Shown: positions 7,521 through 15,905, numbered from the stretch's first letter. The stretch is DNA of 64,000 nt from Oscillospiraceae bacterium (GCA_017465625.1 JAFTVV010000022.1:124001-188000); one strand, 5' to 3'. The notes: a model not told the origin generated them from the sequence alone. Numbers and translations: made by a program.

Positions 7521-8084
7521 TTGACACAATTTGATAAAATTATGGATTGCCTGGAATGCAACCCTGTGATTGCGGCTGTTCAGCATAAAGGATTTGATGA
7601 AGCGCTTCAGTCTCCGGCTCAAATAATTTTTCACTTAGGTGTTGATTTGCTCTCTGTGAATGATCAGATCCTGCAAGCGCACGAATCCGGAAAGTTTATT
7701 TTCATTCATTTGGACTTAGCTGAAGGTATTGGCAAAGACCGTATCGGTGTGCAATATTTGGCAAAATGCGGTGCAGATGGGATTATCTCAACGAAATCTC
7801 AGTTGATTCGTTATGCAAAGGAACAAGGGTTAGTCACTGTTCAGCGTTTCTTTGCGTTGGACTCCAAAGGAATGGATAGTATAGAAGATGTTTTAAAAAA
7901 TACGAATCCACACCTTATGGAAATTATGCCCGGTGTTATCAGTAAAGCGATTAGCCGCTTCAGCAAGGGGCATATTCCGGTGATTGCCGGTGGGCTTATA
8001 GAGACCAAAAATGAGGTTACAGATGCGCTTCGTTGCGGTGCTGCCGCTGTTTCAACAGGGCAATCCATTCTTTGGTATTTGTAA
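7521..8084 (+). CDS. glpP: Glycerol uptake operon antiterminator GlpP
   Basis: GlpP is an RNA-binding protein that, with glycerol-3-phosphate, lets RNA polymerase pass terminators in leaders of glycerol genes. Seen: a TIM-barrel-like chain of 187-189 residues with the family landmarks FHLGVDLLSVND, FIFIHLDLAEGIGKD, GADGIISTKSQLI, LMEIMPGVISKAI and VIAGGLIETK. Two TTG codons (7515, 7521) compete; GGGGAG is at ideal distance from 7521. The gene is directly followed by a strong hairpin and the flavoprotein operon, which makes that operon its likely target. Confidence 0.93.
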   Translation: MTQFDKIMDCLECNPVIAAVQHKGFDEALQSPAQIIFHLGVDLLSVNDQILQAHESGKFIFIHLDLAEGIGKDRIGVQYLAKCGADGIISTKSQLIRYAKEQGLVTVQRFFALDSKGMDSIEDVLKNTNPHLMEIMPGVISKAISRFSKGHIPVIAGGLIETKNEVTDALRCGAAAVSTGQSILWYL

Positions 8085-8109
8085 TTAAATATTCCGTGGA
8101 GATTAAGAG

Positions 8110-8160
8110 AACGGGCAGAATAGAGACGCGTGAAAATGCGCCTCTATTCTGCCCGTTTTT
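8110..8160 (+). terminator. Intrinsic terminator in the glycerol operon leader, likely GlpP target
   Basis: ACGGGCAGAATAGAG (8111-8125) pairs perfectly with CTCTATTCTGCCCGT (8142-8156); the loop adds a GCGT/GCGC helix; T5 then follows, with a second T4 after one A. It lies between glpP and the flavoprotein gene, 21 bases before the latter's start. GlpP acts at just such leader terminators (known in Bacillus); that it acts on this one is inferred from position. Confidence 0.85.
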
Positions 8161-8180
8161 ATTTTGAAAGGGGAAACACA

Positions 8181-9620
8181 ATGATTTATGATGTAGCAAT
8201 TATCGGCGCGGGTGTAATTGGCGGTATGCTGGCAAGAGAACTATCCAAGTATAAGCTTTCTGTTACACTGCTGGAAAAGGAGAATGACGTGGCAATGGAG
8301 GCCTCCCACGCCAACTCAGGGATTGTTCACGGTGGATACGATCCGGTGCCCGGTACCCTAAAGGCGAAGCTTAATTCTGAAGGCGTCGAGCTTTTGTTTG
8401 AGGCAGCAAAGGAGCTAAATGTTCCTTGCAAACGAAATGGCTCTATGGTATGTGCATTTTCTGCAGAGGAAGAGCCGATTATTGATGAGCTTTATCAACA
8501 AGGGCAGGAAAATCAGATTCCGGGGCTGAAGATTCTTTCCGGAGATGAAGCGCGGATAATCGAGCCCAATCTCTCTGCCGCAGTTACAAAAGTCCTTCAC
8601 GTGACCAATGCAGGCATTGTTTGCCCTTATGATCTTACAATTGCTTCAATCGGAAATGCTATGGATAATGGCGTTCAGCTTTTACGCAACTTTAAGGTTG
8701 TTTCTATTTCCCGGGAAAAAAGTCTGTTTTGTGTAAAATCGGAATCAGGGGATGCTATTGAGTGCCGATTCCTTGTAAATTGCGCCGGCGCATATTCCGA
8801 TGAAATTGCCCGCATTGCAGGAGACGACTTTTTTGAAATTATTCCGAGAGCAGGCGAATATATGCTTTTGGATAAACTGGAGGGCAATCGTGTCAGTCAC
8901 ACATTGTTTCAGTGCCCTTCTGTGGAGGGAAAAGGCATTCTTGTATCTCCGACGGTTGACGGCAATTTGCTGGTCGGTCCTACTGCGAAGGTTGTTTCGA
9001 CACCGAAATGCAATGATACAACAGCGGAAGGCTTGGCAGAGGTTGAGCGTTTGGCATCCAAGAGTGTCCCTTCTGTGAACTTCCGGCAGGTTATTACCTC
9101 TTTTACCGGTGTGCGCGCTTCCACAAAGGGTGGTGAGTTTATTTTAAAAGCTTCCGACAATGTTCCGGGCTTGGTTCATGCCGGTGCAATTGATTCTCCA
9201 GGCTTGACTTGTTGTGTTTCTATCGCACGTTATTTAACAAATATTTTAAGTCAAATCGGTTTGATTCTTGAACAAAAGGATGAATGGAACGGTATTCGGG
9301 AAAATTTCCATGCATTTCGTGAGATGAATGATGAGGAGAAGAACGCCTATATTCAAGAGCATCCTGCATTTGGCAAAATTGTTTGTCGTTGCGAAACCGT
9401 TTCAGAGGGTGAAATCGTGCAGGCAATCAGGACTAATCCGACCGCACTGGATATTGACAGTGTAAAACGCCGAACAAGAAGTGGTATGGGCAGATGTCAG
9501 GGCGGCTTCTGTGGTCCCTATGTTATGGAGCTGATCTCCAGAGAATTGGGGATTCCGATGGAAGAGGTTACAAAATTTGGTGGTCAATCCCGTATGGTCA
9601 TTGGAAGGATCGGTGAATGA
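8181..9620 (+). CDS. FAD-dependent glycerol-3-phosphate dehydrogenase-type oxidoreductase (GlpA-like)
   Basis: This 479-residue flavoenzyme has an N-terminal FAD motif (VAIIGAGVIGGMLAREL), the DAO-family signature EASHANSGIVHGGYDP, and a C-terminal BFD-like [2Fe-2S] domain with C402 and C404 (CRCET) and C439 and C444 (GRCQGGFC). In anaerobic Firmicutes this fusion, followed by a second flavoprotein and a DUF1667 protein, forms a glycerol-3-phosphate oxidising complex (established by synteny and annotation practice more than by biochemistry). The start is the ATG with AAAGGGGAA upstream, after the leader terminator; upstream in-frame codons lie in the hairpin. It overlaps the next gene by ATGA. 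Confidence 0.88.
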   Translation: MIYDVAIIGAGVIGGMLARELSKYKLSVTLLEKENDVAMEASHANSGIVHGGYDPVPGTLKAKLNSEGVELLFEAAKELNVPCKRNGSMVCAFSAEEEPIIDELYQQGQENQIPGLKILSGDEARIIEPNLSAAVTKVLHVTNAGIVCPYDLTIASIGNAMDNGVQLLRNFKVVSISREKSLFCVKSESGDAIECRFLVNCAGAYSDEIARIAGDDFFEIIPRAGEYMLLDKLEGNRVSHTLFQCPSVEGKGILVSPTVDGNLLVGPTAKVVSTPKCNDTTAEGLAEVERLASKSVPSVNFRQVITSFTGVRASTKGGEFILKASDNVPGLVHAGAIDSPGLTCCVSIARYLTNILSQIGLILEQKDEWNGIRENFHAFREMNDEEKNAYIQEHPAFGKIVCRCETVSEGEIVQAIRTNPTALDIDSVKRRTRSGMGRCQGGFCGPYVMELISRELGIPMEEVTKFGGQSRMVIGRIGE

Positions 9621-10867
9621 TAATGGTTCAGTATGATATTGTGATTGTTGGTGGTGGTCCTGCCGGTATGGCAGCTGCAGTGGCTGCATACGATGCAGGC
9701 TGTAGGGATGTGGTCATTTTGGATCGGGAGGTTCAAGCCGGTGGAATTTTGATGCAATGCATTCATAACGGCTTTGGTTTGCACAAGCTGGGAAAAGAAT
9801 TGACGGGACCGGAATATGCAGCCGTATATGAAGAAAAAGTTCGCAGTCGAAATATTCCTGTATATTTGGAAACAACGGTTACCTCGGTTTCTCCTGATAA
9901 AATTGTAACAGCACAAAATCGTCATGGAATATTGAAAATTCAGGCAAAGGCTGTTATACTGGCAATGGGCTGTCGAGAAAGAAGCAGAGGCGCTCTGAAT
10001 ATTTGCGGCAGCCGTCCTTCCGGTGTTTACAGTGCCGGTACGGCACAAAAGCTGGTCAACTGTATGGGTTATCAGGTTGGCAAGAGGGTGGTAATCCTTG
10101 GATCCGGTGATATCGGCTTGATTATGGCGCGACGTATGAGCTATGAAGGCGCAAAAGTAGAGGCTGTTTGTGAAGTTATGCCTTATTCCGGTGGCTTGAC
10201 CCGCAATATTGTACAATGCCTTGAAGATTTTGATATTCCGCTGTATTTAAGCACAACGGTTATTCAAATCCACGGCAAGGAGCGTCTTGAAGGCGTAACC
10301 ATTGCGCAGGTGGATGAAAAGCGTCACCCGATCGAGGATACAAAGCGGTATATACCCTGTGATACATTGCTGCTCTCTGTTGGCTTGATTCCGGAAAACG
10401 AGCTGACCCGGTCAGCTGGTATTCCCATTGATCCTGTTACAAACGGTGCGCTGGTGGACGAGAACTGCCAGACGAAGGTGCCCGGTATTTTTGCCTGCGG
10501 TAATGTTTTGCAGGTGCACGACCTGGTTGATTATGTATCAGAAGAGGCCGAACGAGCAGGTGTTGGTGCTGTAAAATACATAAATGGTTTGAAGGCATCA
10601 AACACCTGTATTGAAACAAAGGCGGGATTTGGTGTTCGTTATGTCTTGCCCCAAACCATTACATCGAAGGATGAGGATGTCGCTTTGTTTCTGCGTGTTA
10701 CACAGCCTTTTGGCAAGGTGAAGTTTTCCGTTACAGAAGGCAATAAGGTTTTGGCAACCACAAAAAAGCTGAAAGCCGCACCGGGCGAGATGGAGAAAAT
10801 TACTGTAAAAGCCTCTGCACTGCAGAGTGTCACCGGTCCGATTACTGTTGACTTGGAGGTGCTGTAA
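9617..10867 (+). CDS. NAD(P)/FAD-dependent oxidoreductase, second subunit of the glycerol-3-phosphate complex
   Basis: A 416-residue two-dinucleotide-domain flavoprotein: FAD motif VIVGGGPAGMAAAVAAYDAG at the N-terminus, NAD motif VVILGSGDIGLIMARRMSYE in the middle, and the second FAD motif PGIFACGNVLQVHDLVDYV. The C-terminal 80 residues form a small extra domain. In the syntenic clusters it passes electrons between NAD(H) and the GlpA-like subunit (inference). Start and stop overlap both neighbours (ATGA, TAATG), so the three genes are translated as one unit. Confidence 0.87.
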   Translation: MIMVQYDIVIVGGGPAGMAAAVAAYDAGCRDVVILDREVQAGGILMQCIHNGFGLHKLGKELTGPEYAAVYEEKVRSRNIPVYLETTVTSVSPDKIVTAQNRHGILKIQAKAVILAMGCRERSRGALNICGSRPSGVYSAGTAQKLVNCMGYQVGKRVVILGSGDIGLIMARRMSYEGAKVEAVCEVMPYSGGLTRNIVQCLEDFDIPLYLSTTVIQIHGKERLEGVTIAQVDEKRHPIEDTKRYIPCDTLLLSVGLIPENELTRSAGIPIDPVTNGALVDENCQTKVPGIFACGNVLQVHDLVDYVSEEAERAGVGAVKYINGLKASNTCIETKAGFGVRYVLPQTITSKDEDVALFLRVTQPFGKVKFSVTEGNKVLATTKKLKAAPGEMEKITVKASALQSVTGPITVDLEVL

Positions 10868-11214
10868 TGAAACGGAATTTGGTTTGCATTATTTGCCCCC
10901 GTGGCTGCTCCTTGTTGGCAGATATTACTGAAAATGGTGTAACGGTCACCGGTAATGCCTGCCCAAAGGGCGAGGAATATGCCGTTAATGAATGCACGAA
11001 TCCGGTCCGAACGGTGACTGCCACTGTTCGGGTCTCCAATCGGCACAATACGATGGCAAGTGTAAAGACGGCGATGCCTGTACCAAAGGACAAGATGATG
11101 GATGTAATGAAAGCATTACGCAGCACCCAAATCGAAGCGCCTGTTGCCGTTGGGGATATTGTGTTAAAAGAAATTTGCGGCTCTGATATTATTGTAACAA
11201 AGGCGGTATTGTGA
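10867..11214 (+). CDS. DUF1667 cysteine-rich protein, third subunit
   Basis: A 115-residue protein with CIICPRGC near the N-terminus and NACPKG at about residues 38-43, a four-cysteine arrangement that could hold zinc or an iron-sulfur cluster. The family is nearly always encoded directly after the flavoprotein pair, as here (start overlaps the stop of the previous gene), and may connect the two flavoproteins. Biochemical function is not established. Confidence 0.85.
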   Translation: MKRNLVCIICPRGCSLLADITENGVTVTGNACPKGEEYAVNECTNPVRTVTATVRVSNRHNTMASVKTAMPVPKDKMMDVMKALRSTQIEAPVAVGDIVLKEICGSDIIVTKAVL

Positions 11215-12026
11215 TGGATGTTCATTCTGTTGTGAAATCAAAAAAGCTGTATCTTTTTGATATGGATGGTACGCTGTATCTTGGTAATAGGCTGTATAGC
11301 TTTACTATCGAACTTCTTGATACCCTTAAGCGGAATGGTTGTCGTTATTTGTTTATGACCAATAATTCTTCTAAAAGCGTTAATGATTACATCAAAAAGC
11401 TGGATGCATTGGGCATTTCTGCAACCCGAGAGGATTTTATTACATCCTCTCAGGCAACGGCTTATTATCTGCAGCAGCATTATGCCGGAAAAATATTGTA
11501 CGTATGCGGAACGGAGTCGCTGAAGCAGGAGCTGAGAGAGGAGGGCTTCACCGTATCAGAGAATATTGAACAAACCCAATGTATTGTTATGGGCTTTGAT
11601 ACGGAGCTGACCTTTCAAAAGCTGCACGATGTGTCCTATCTGCTTTTGACAAAGCCGGAGTTGCCCTATATTGCAACCAATCCAGATCTTGTATGTCCTA
11701 CGGAATTTGGCAGTGTGCCCGATTGCGGCAGTGTCTGTCAAATGATTTATAATGCCACCGGCAGACGGCCTGTTGTGATTGGAAAGCCTTCTGGTCTGAT
11801 GCCGGAGCTTGCAATGCAGCGTCTGAATGTTCCCAAGGAAAATGCCTGCGTGGTGGGTGATCGAATTTACACGGACATCAAGTGCGGTTTAAATGCCGGC
11901 ATTACCGGGATTTTGGTGATGTCAGGAGAGACTACGCCTGAAATTTTGGAGGAAAGTATTGAAAAGCCGCATATTGTTCTGAAGGATGCCGGAGAAATAT
12001 TGTCCATTTTGAAAACCTGCACATAA
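11214..12026 (+). CDS. HAD-superfamily phosphatase, NagD/class IIA type
   Basis: A 270-residue HAD hydrolase: motif I LFDMDGTLYLGN with both aspartates, motif II MTNNSS, the IIA cap domain, motif III around VIGKPSG, and motif IV VVGDRIYTDIKCG. It removes phosphate from a small phosphorylated metabolite. The class includes glycerol-3-phosphate and phosphoglycolate phosphatases, and the gene is the last of the glycerol operon (ATG overlaps the previous stop; AAGGCGG upstream), so clearing excess glycerol-3-phosphate is plausible but unproven. The stop codon sits in the loop of the terminator. Confidence 0.88.
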   Translation: MDVHSVVKSKKLYLFDMDGTLYLGNRLYSFTIELLDTLKRNGCRYLFMTNNSSKSVNDYIKKLDALGISATREDFITSSQATAYYLQQHYAGKILYVCGTESLKQELREEGFTVSENIEQTQCIVMGFDTELTFQKLHDVSYLLLTKPELPYIATNPDLVCPTEFGSVPDCGSVCQMIYNATGRRPVVIGKPSGLMPELAMQRLNVPKENACVVGDRIYTDIKCGLNAGITGILVMSGETTPEILEESIEKPHIVLKDAGEILSILKTCT

Positions 12027-12045
12027 TGCAGGTTTTCATTTTTTA
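12011..12045 (+). terminator. Terminator of the glycerol operon
   Basis: GAAAACCTGCA (12011-12021) pairs with TGCAGGTTTTC (12027-12037) around CATAA, which contains the stop codon of the phosphatase; a T-rich tract follows. Confidence 0.9.
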
Positions 12046-12082
12046 TTTTTTGCAAGCATAGTATAAGGGAGGGGGGATCATT

Positions 12083-12289
12083 TTGAGCTATGTTTTGGAA
12101 TATCATTACAATACAATCGAGAAGAAAGAGAAAAAGCCGAAAACAAGTATAGCTGCAGACAAGAAATGGCTATGCGTTTTTGCCTCTGTACTGGTATTTT
12201 ATTCTTCAATCTTGCTAATGAATTTACTGATCGCGGGACAAGATTTTTCTCAGCTGACAGAAGTAAAGAATATGTTCATTTTACCGTGA
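12083..12289 (+). CDS. Small single-pass membrane protein upstream of an M50 protease
   Basis: A 68-residue protein starting at TTG behind a very strong GGGAGGGGGG site. It has a charged, Lys-rich N-terminal 30 residues (KKEKKPKTS), one membrane helix (about 31-51, CVFASVLVFYSSILLMNLLI) and a short outside tail. The next gene starts 13 bases later and encodes a SpoIVFB-like intramembrane protease. In Bacillus SpoIVFB works with the single-pass SpoIVFA, so this may be a reduced partner or inhibitor; there is no LysM or M23 domain as in SpoIVFA, and the proposal rests on context only. Confidence 0.65.
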   Translation: MSYVLEYHYNTIEKKEKKPKTSIAADKKWLCVFASVLVFYSSILLMNLLIAGQDFSQLTEVKNMFILP

Positions 12290-12302
12290 TTTGAGTAATG
12301 AA

Positions 12303-12884
12303 ATGAAGTTTCAGGTATCTTTTGGCTTTTTTATATTTCTTGCAATATCGGTCATTTTGATCCCAATCAAATGGGTCTTATGTTGGCTGATAGCGCAGTT
12401 TTTTCACGAACTGTTTCATATTGCTGCATTAAAAATATCGAAATATAATATTACATCCGTTAGAATAGGCATAAATGGAATAGTAATAAATGGAGATTTT
12501 AATGAACGGATTCCAATGATTTTTTGTGCATTGGCAGGTCCGTGCGCCGGTATTATTTTATTTTTCATTTTTGGAAACCGTTCCGCGCTGGGACTTTGCG
12601 GACTCTGTCAATCTGCATTTAACCTTCTACCGGTTTTTCCTCTTGACGGCGGACGAGCACTTATGATTTTGTGCATCAGGTTGGTCGGACCGCAATTTGG
12701 TTTAAAATTTTTCTGCGTTTCTGAGCTTGTTTTCCTGGCGGTTGGTGCGGCAGCGTTCATTTATTTGTTTGCATTTGTCAGTCGAATGTATTTTCTTTTC
12801 TTATCTGTTTGTGTTTATTTTCTTTTGAAAAAACTCCTTGCAAAGAGGGACGGCAGGCTGTACAATACAAATAGTTTTTACTAA
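12303..12884 (+). CDS. M50 family intramembrane metalloprotease, SpoIVFB-like
   Basis: A site-2-type protease of about 193 residues with several membrane segments. The zinc site is complete: HELFH (H35, E36, H39) in an early helix and NLLPVFPLDGG with D115 in a later one. SpoIVFB processes pro-sigma-K in the mother cell; size and motifs fit that group, but substrate specificity cannot be read from the sequence. A TTG at 12291 is an alternative start; neither has a clear ribosome binding site, so translation may depend on the small gene just upstream. Confidence 0.82.
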   Translation: MKFQVSFGFFIFLAISVILIPIKWVLCWLIAQFFHELFHIAALKISKYNITSVRIGINGIVINGDFNERIPMIFCALAGPCAGIILFFIFGNRSALGLCGLCQSAFNLLPVFPLDGGRALMILCIRLVGPQFGLKFFCVSELVFLAVGAAAFIYLFAFVSRMYFLFLSVCVYFLLKKLLAKRDGRLYNTNSFY

Positions 12885-12896
12885 AGAGAGGCTGCT

Positions 12897-14732
12897 ATGA
12901 AAAATACCATTAGAAGAATCCTTCCATCGGTTCAGAAGCCTGCGCGCTATACCGGTGGTGAATATAACGAAATCATAAAAGATCCTGAGCAGGTTCGGGT
13001 ACGTGTGGCGTACTGTTTTCCGGATACATACGAGATTGGTATGTCCAATCTGGGAATGCGCATACTTTACGGTGTGATGAACGAAATGGATGGCGTATGG
13101 TGTGAGCGTGTTTTTGCGCCTTGGGGCGATATGGAAGAGGCAATGCGGGAACATAACGTACCTCTTTGGGCACTGGAAAGTCAATCTCCTGTAAAGGATT
13201 TTGATATGATTGCGTTTACCATCGGCTACGAAATGTGCTATACCAATATCCTGAATATGCTTCGTTTGTCCGATGTGCCGCTGCACAGCAAGGATCGCAA
13301 GGGACTGAAAAATATTGTATTTGCAGGTGGTGTTTGCGCCTTTAATCCGGAGCCTCTGGCTGATTTTATAGACTTCTTTTCTTTGGGGGAAGGCGAGGAG
13401 ATTACAGTTGAGATTTTGTCGCTGTATGACCGCGCAAAGGCTCAGGATTGGACGAAGGAGCAATTTTTGTTAGAGGTCAGTAAAATAGATGGCGTATACG
13501 TGCCGTCTTTTTATGAGCCGGTCTACAATGCGGATGGGACGATTTCTCAAATCAAACGGTCTAATGATGCACCGGCAGTTGTGCGGAAGCGGATTGTTGA
13601 GGATTTGGATTCTGCATATTTTCCCACAAAAATGATTGTTCCGTCTACCGAAATAGTGCACGACCGTGCGAATTTAGAGGTATTTCGCGGCTGTATTCGT
13701 GGCTGCCGTTTTTGCCAGGCAGGCTTTTCCTGCCGTCCGGTACGAAGAAAAAGTCCCGAAGTGCTTTACAAACAGGCAATCGAAACACTGGAAGATTCCG
13801 GTCATAACGAAATGACCCTTTCCAGTCTGTCTACCTCCGATTATCGCGGTCTGAGGGACTTAACGGATGCGCTTATTCCGTACTGCGAACAGACAAAAGT
13901 GAACCTGTCTGTTCCTTCTCTGCGCGCTGATAACTTCTCCAAAGAGCTGATGGAGCGACTGCAGTCTCTGCGCAAAAGCAGCCTGACTTTTGCTCCTGAA
14001 GCAGGCACGCAGCGTTTACGTGACGTTATCAATAAAAATTTGACGGAAGAAGAGATTCTCTCCAGCTGTGCCAATGCATTTTCCGGTGGATGGAACAGCG
14101 TGAAGCTGTATTTTATGCTGGGCCTGCCCACAGAGACGGACGAAGACGTGCTGGGAATTGCAGAGCTTGTTTATAAAGTTATCAACACCTGGAAAGATTG
14201 TGCAGTAAATAAGAAGAGGGGACTGCGTGTCCACGTTGCAACGGCATACTTTGTACCGAAGCCTCATACACCCTTCCAGTGGGAGGCGCAGATTTCACCC
14301 GAGGAATACCTGCGTAGATGCAAGCTTTTAAAGGACCATTTTTATTCCAAGTCCATTGTTTATAATTATCACACGCCAGCCATCAGCCGCTTAGAAGCGG
14401 TTACGGCGCGGGGAGATCGCCGTTTAGGGCCGGTCATTGAAAATGCAATGCTGAACGGTGCCCGTTTGGATGGTTGGGACGAATATTTTGATGAATCCGC
14501 GTGGCTGAAGGCTTTTGAGACTTGTAATTTAGATCCTGTATTCTATACCACTCGCGGATTCGGTGAGGATGAGATCTTGCCGTGGGATGTCATTGATGTG
14601 GGCGTTACGAAGCAATTTTTACTTCGTGAGCGCAGACAGGCTTACGCTGAAAAAGTAACGCCCGACTGCCGTCACGGATGCAGCGGATGCGGTGCCAACG
14701 CACTTCTTCAGGAGGTGAAATGCGATGCTTAG
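12897..14732 (+). CDS. TIGR03960-type B12-binding radical SAM protein
   Basis: This 611-residue protein has an N-terminal cobalamin-binding-like domain (about 1-220) and a radical SAM barrel with the cluster motif CIRGCRFC (CxxxCxxC) at about residue 265; LRADNFSKE and FAPEAGTQRLRD follow, and the C-terminus has a CSGCGAN cysteine motif. In most Clostridia this gene is followed, as here with an 8-base overlap, by a DUF2344 protein and often RNase G and rplU. Substrate is unknown; a role in RNA or ribosome modification has been guessed from that synteny. Confidence 0.88.
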   Translation: MKNTIRRILPSVQKPARYTGGEYNEIIKDPEQVRVRVAYCFPDTYEIGMSNLGMRILYGVMNEMDGVWCERVFAPWGDMEEAMREHNVPLWALESQSPVKDFDMIAFTIGYEMCYTNILNMLRLSDVPLHSKDRKGLKNIVFAGGVCAFNPEPLADFIDFFSLGEGEEITVEILSLYDRAKAQDWTKEQFLLEVSKIDGVYVPSFYEPVYNADGTISQIKRSNDAPAVVRKRIVEDLDSAYFPTKMIVPSTEIVHDRANLEVFRGCIRGCRFCQAGFSCRPVRRKSPEVLYKQAIETLEDSGHNEMTLSSLSTSDYRGLRDLTDALIPYCEQTKVNLSVPSLRADNFSKELMERLQSLRKSSLTFAPEAGTQRLRDVINKNLTEEEILSSCANAFSGGWNSVKLYFMLGLPTETDEDVLGIAELVYKVINTWKDCAVNKKRGLRVHVATAYFVPKPHTPFQWEAQISPEEYLRRCKLLKDHFYSKSIVYNYHTPAISRLEAVTARGDRRLGPVIENAMLNGARLDGWDEYFDESAWLKAFETCNLDPVFYTTRGFGEDEILPWDVIDVGVTKQFLLRERRQAYAEKVTPDCRHGCSGCGANALLQEVKCDA

Positions 14733-15384
14733 ATTGCTTTTTGAAAAAACAGGTCGCGCGGTTTGGATTTCTCATTTGGATTTGATGCGCCTTTTTCAGC
14801 GTGCATTTAAGCGCGCAGATTTACCGCTGACCCATACGCAAGGGTTTAATCCGCGTCCCTCTGTTTCTATTGCAATGCCTCTTTCTGTAGGTGTTGAAAG
14901 TAAGTGTGAGCTGCTGGACTTTGAACTGGATGGTGTGTGCCCCGGAACGGATGAAATTTGCACAAGACTAAATGAAAAGCTTGTGGAAGGCGTTCGGGTT
15001 CTGAAGGTCTACGCACAAGGGGAGAAGATCAAGAATCTGGCATACCTGCAATGTACTTTGCAGCTGGTTTATGACACAGCGGTACCGGATGATGCAATAT
15101 GTGCTATCGAAAATCTTTTTGCTGCTCCGGAGCTTTTGGTTGTCAAAAAAACAAAAAATGGTCCTGTTGAGCAAAATATCATTCCATTAATTAAGAGCGC
15201 AAAGATTGCCCGGGCTGACGCACAGACAGTGACTATTGACGCTATGATCTGCTGTCAAAATCCCAGCTTAAATCCCATGCAGATGGTAGCGGCCATTCAG
15301 CGTCACATCCCCGATTGCGCACCCAATGAGGTAAAATGTATTCGTCAGGAAATTTACAGTATTAATAACGAAGTGTTTAGATAG
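14725..15384 (+). CDS. DUF2344 (TIGR03936) radical SAM partner protein
   Basis: A 219-residue protein beginning MLRLLFEKTGRAVWISHLDL with PLTHTQGFNPRPSVSIAMPL shortly after, both hallmarks of the family that is sometimes fused to the preceding TIGR03960 protein. Its start lies within the end of that gene behind CAGGAGG, so the two are coupled. Function unknown; probably a substrate-binding partner of the radical SAM enzyme. The usual downstream rng-rplU-rpmA genes are absent here. Confidence 0.87.
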   Translation: MLRLLFEKTGRAVWISHLDLMRLFQRAFKRADLPLTHTQGFNPRPSVSIAMPLSVGVESKCELLDFELDGVCPGTDEICTRLNEKLVEGVRVLKVYAQGEKIKNLAYLQCTLQLVYDTAVPDDAICAIENLFAAPELLVVKKTKNGPVEQNIIPLIKSAKIARADAQTVTIDAMICCQNPSLNPMQMVAAIQRHIPDCAPNEVKCIRQEIYSINNEVFR

Positions 15385-15393
15385 GAGTTTACT

Positions 15394-15618
15394 ATGGAAA
15401 TTAATCCCAACTATATTTTGGAAGATTGCCCCATTTGCAGAGGCAGTGGTATGGTCGTTCACGAAGGTGGCTGGAACGTTCAGGTGGAATGTACAGATTG
15501 CAGCGCCCATACTGTGTATGTGGAGTATGCCAATAATGACGAAAAAATGAAGGCTGAGGAGCAGGTTGTAACCTTATGGAATTTGGGTAAGGTTATTAAA
15601 TCTGAGGCCGGAGAATAA
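15394..15618 (+). CDS. Lar-like small zinc-ribbon protein
   Basis: A 74-residue protein with a four-cysteine zinc ribbon, DCPICRGSG (residues 10-18) and VECTDCSAH (about 37-45), and a closing LWN, the pattern of the Lar restriction-alleviation family (CPFCG...C..CGA...A...WN). Such proteins are common in phages and gut Firmicutes. The start has TAGGAG. It follows the radical SAM pair by nine bases and may be co-transcribed; no restriction system is nearby. Confidence 0.72.
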   Translation: MEINPNYILEDCPICRGSGMVVHEGGWNVQVECTDCSAHTVYVEYANNDEKMKAEEQVVTLWNLGKVIKSEAGE

Positions 15619-15705
15619 TTTTTTCAAAAAAATGAAAAAAATGCTTGCTTTTTTTGGACTGCTGTGGTACTATACTCAGGCGGTTGGGAAACCGCAAGCA
15701 TATAT

Positions 15706-15782
15706 CCGGGTGTGGCGAAGTTTGGTATCGCGCTTGAATGGGGTTCAAGAGGCCGCTGGTTCGAATCCAGTCACTCGGACCA
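15706..15782 (+). tRNA. tRNA-Pro, anticodon GGG
   Basis: A 77-nt cloverleaf. The acceptor CCGGGTG pairs with CACTCGG, discriminator A, encoded CCA. The anticodon stem CTTGA/TCAAG holds loop ATGGGGT, anticodon GGG (codons CCC, CCU). The D-arm region (GTGGCGAAGTTTGGTATCGC) is identical to that of the tRNA-Pro at 7.2 kb. A TATACT lies about 30 bases upstream, but no convincing -35 box at normal distance. Confidence 0.95.
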
Positions 15783-15794
15783 TATAAGAATAAT

Positions 15795-15846
15795 CCGAAC
15801 ACAATTTTCTGAGTTGGAGATGTGTTCGGGTTTTCTTTCTCTTTGA
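15795..15846 (+). terminator. Terminator of tRNA-Pro(GGG)
   Basis: CCGAACACA (15795-15803) pairs with TGTGTTCGG (15831-15839) across a long AT-rich loop, followed by GTTTTCTTTCTC. Confidence 0.78.
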
Positions 15847-15861
15847 TTGATATTTTGATTG

Positions 15862-15893
15862 CAAAAGGCAGGAGCTGAAGCTCCTGCCTTTTG
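15862..15893 (-). terminator. Terminator of the ABC transporter operon
   Basis: CAAAAGGCAGGAGC (15862-15875) pairs perfectly with GCTCCTGCCTTTTG (15880-15893), loop TGAA. It lies just after the stop of the ATPase gene on the minus strand and can work in both directions. Confidence 0.88.
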
Positions 15894-15905
15894 ACGTATC
15901 CTTTA

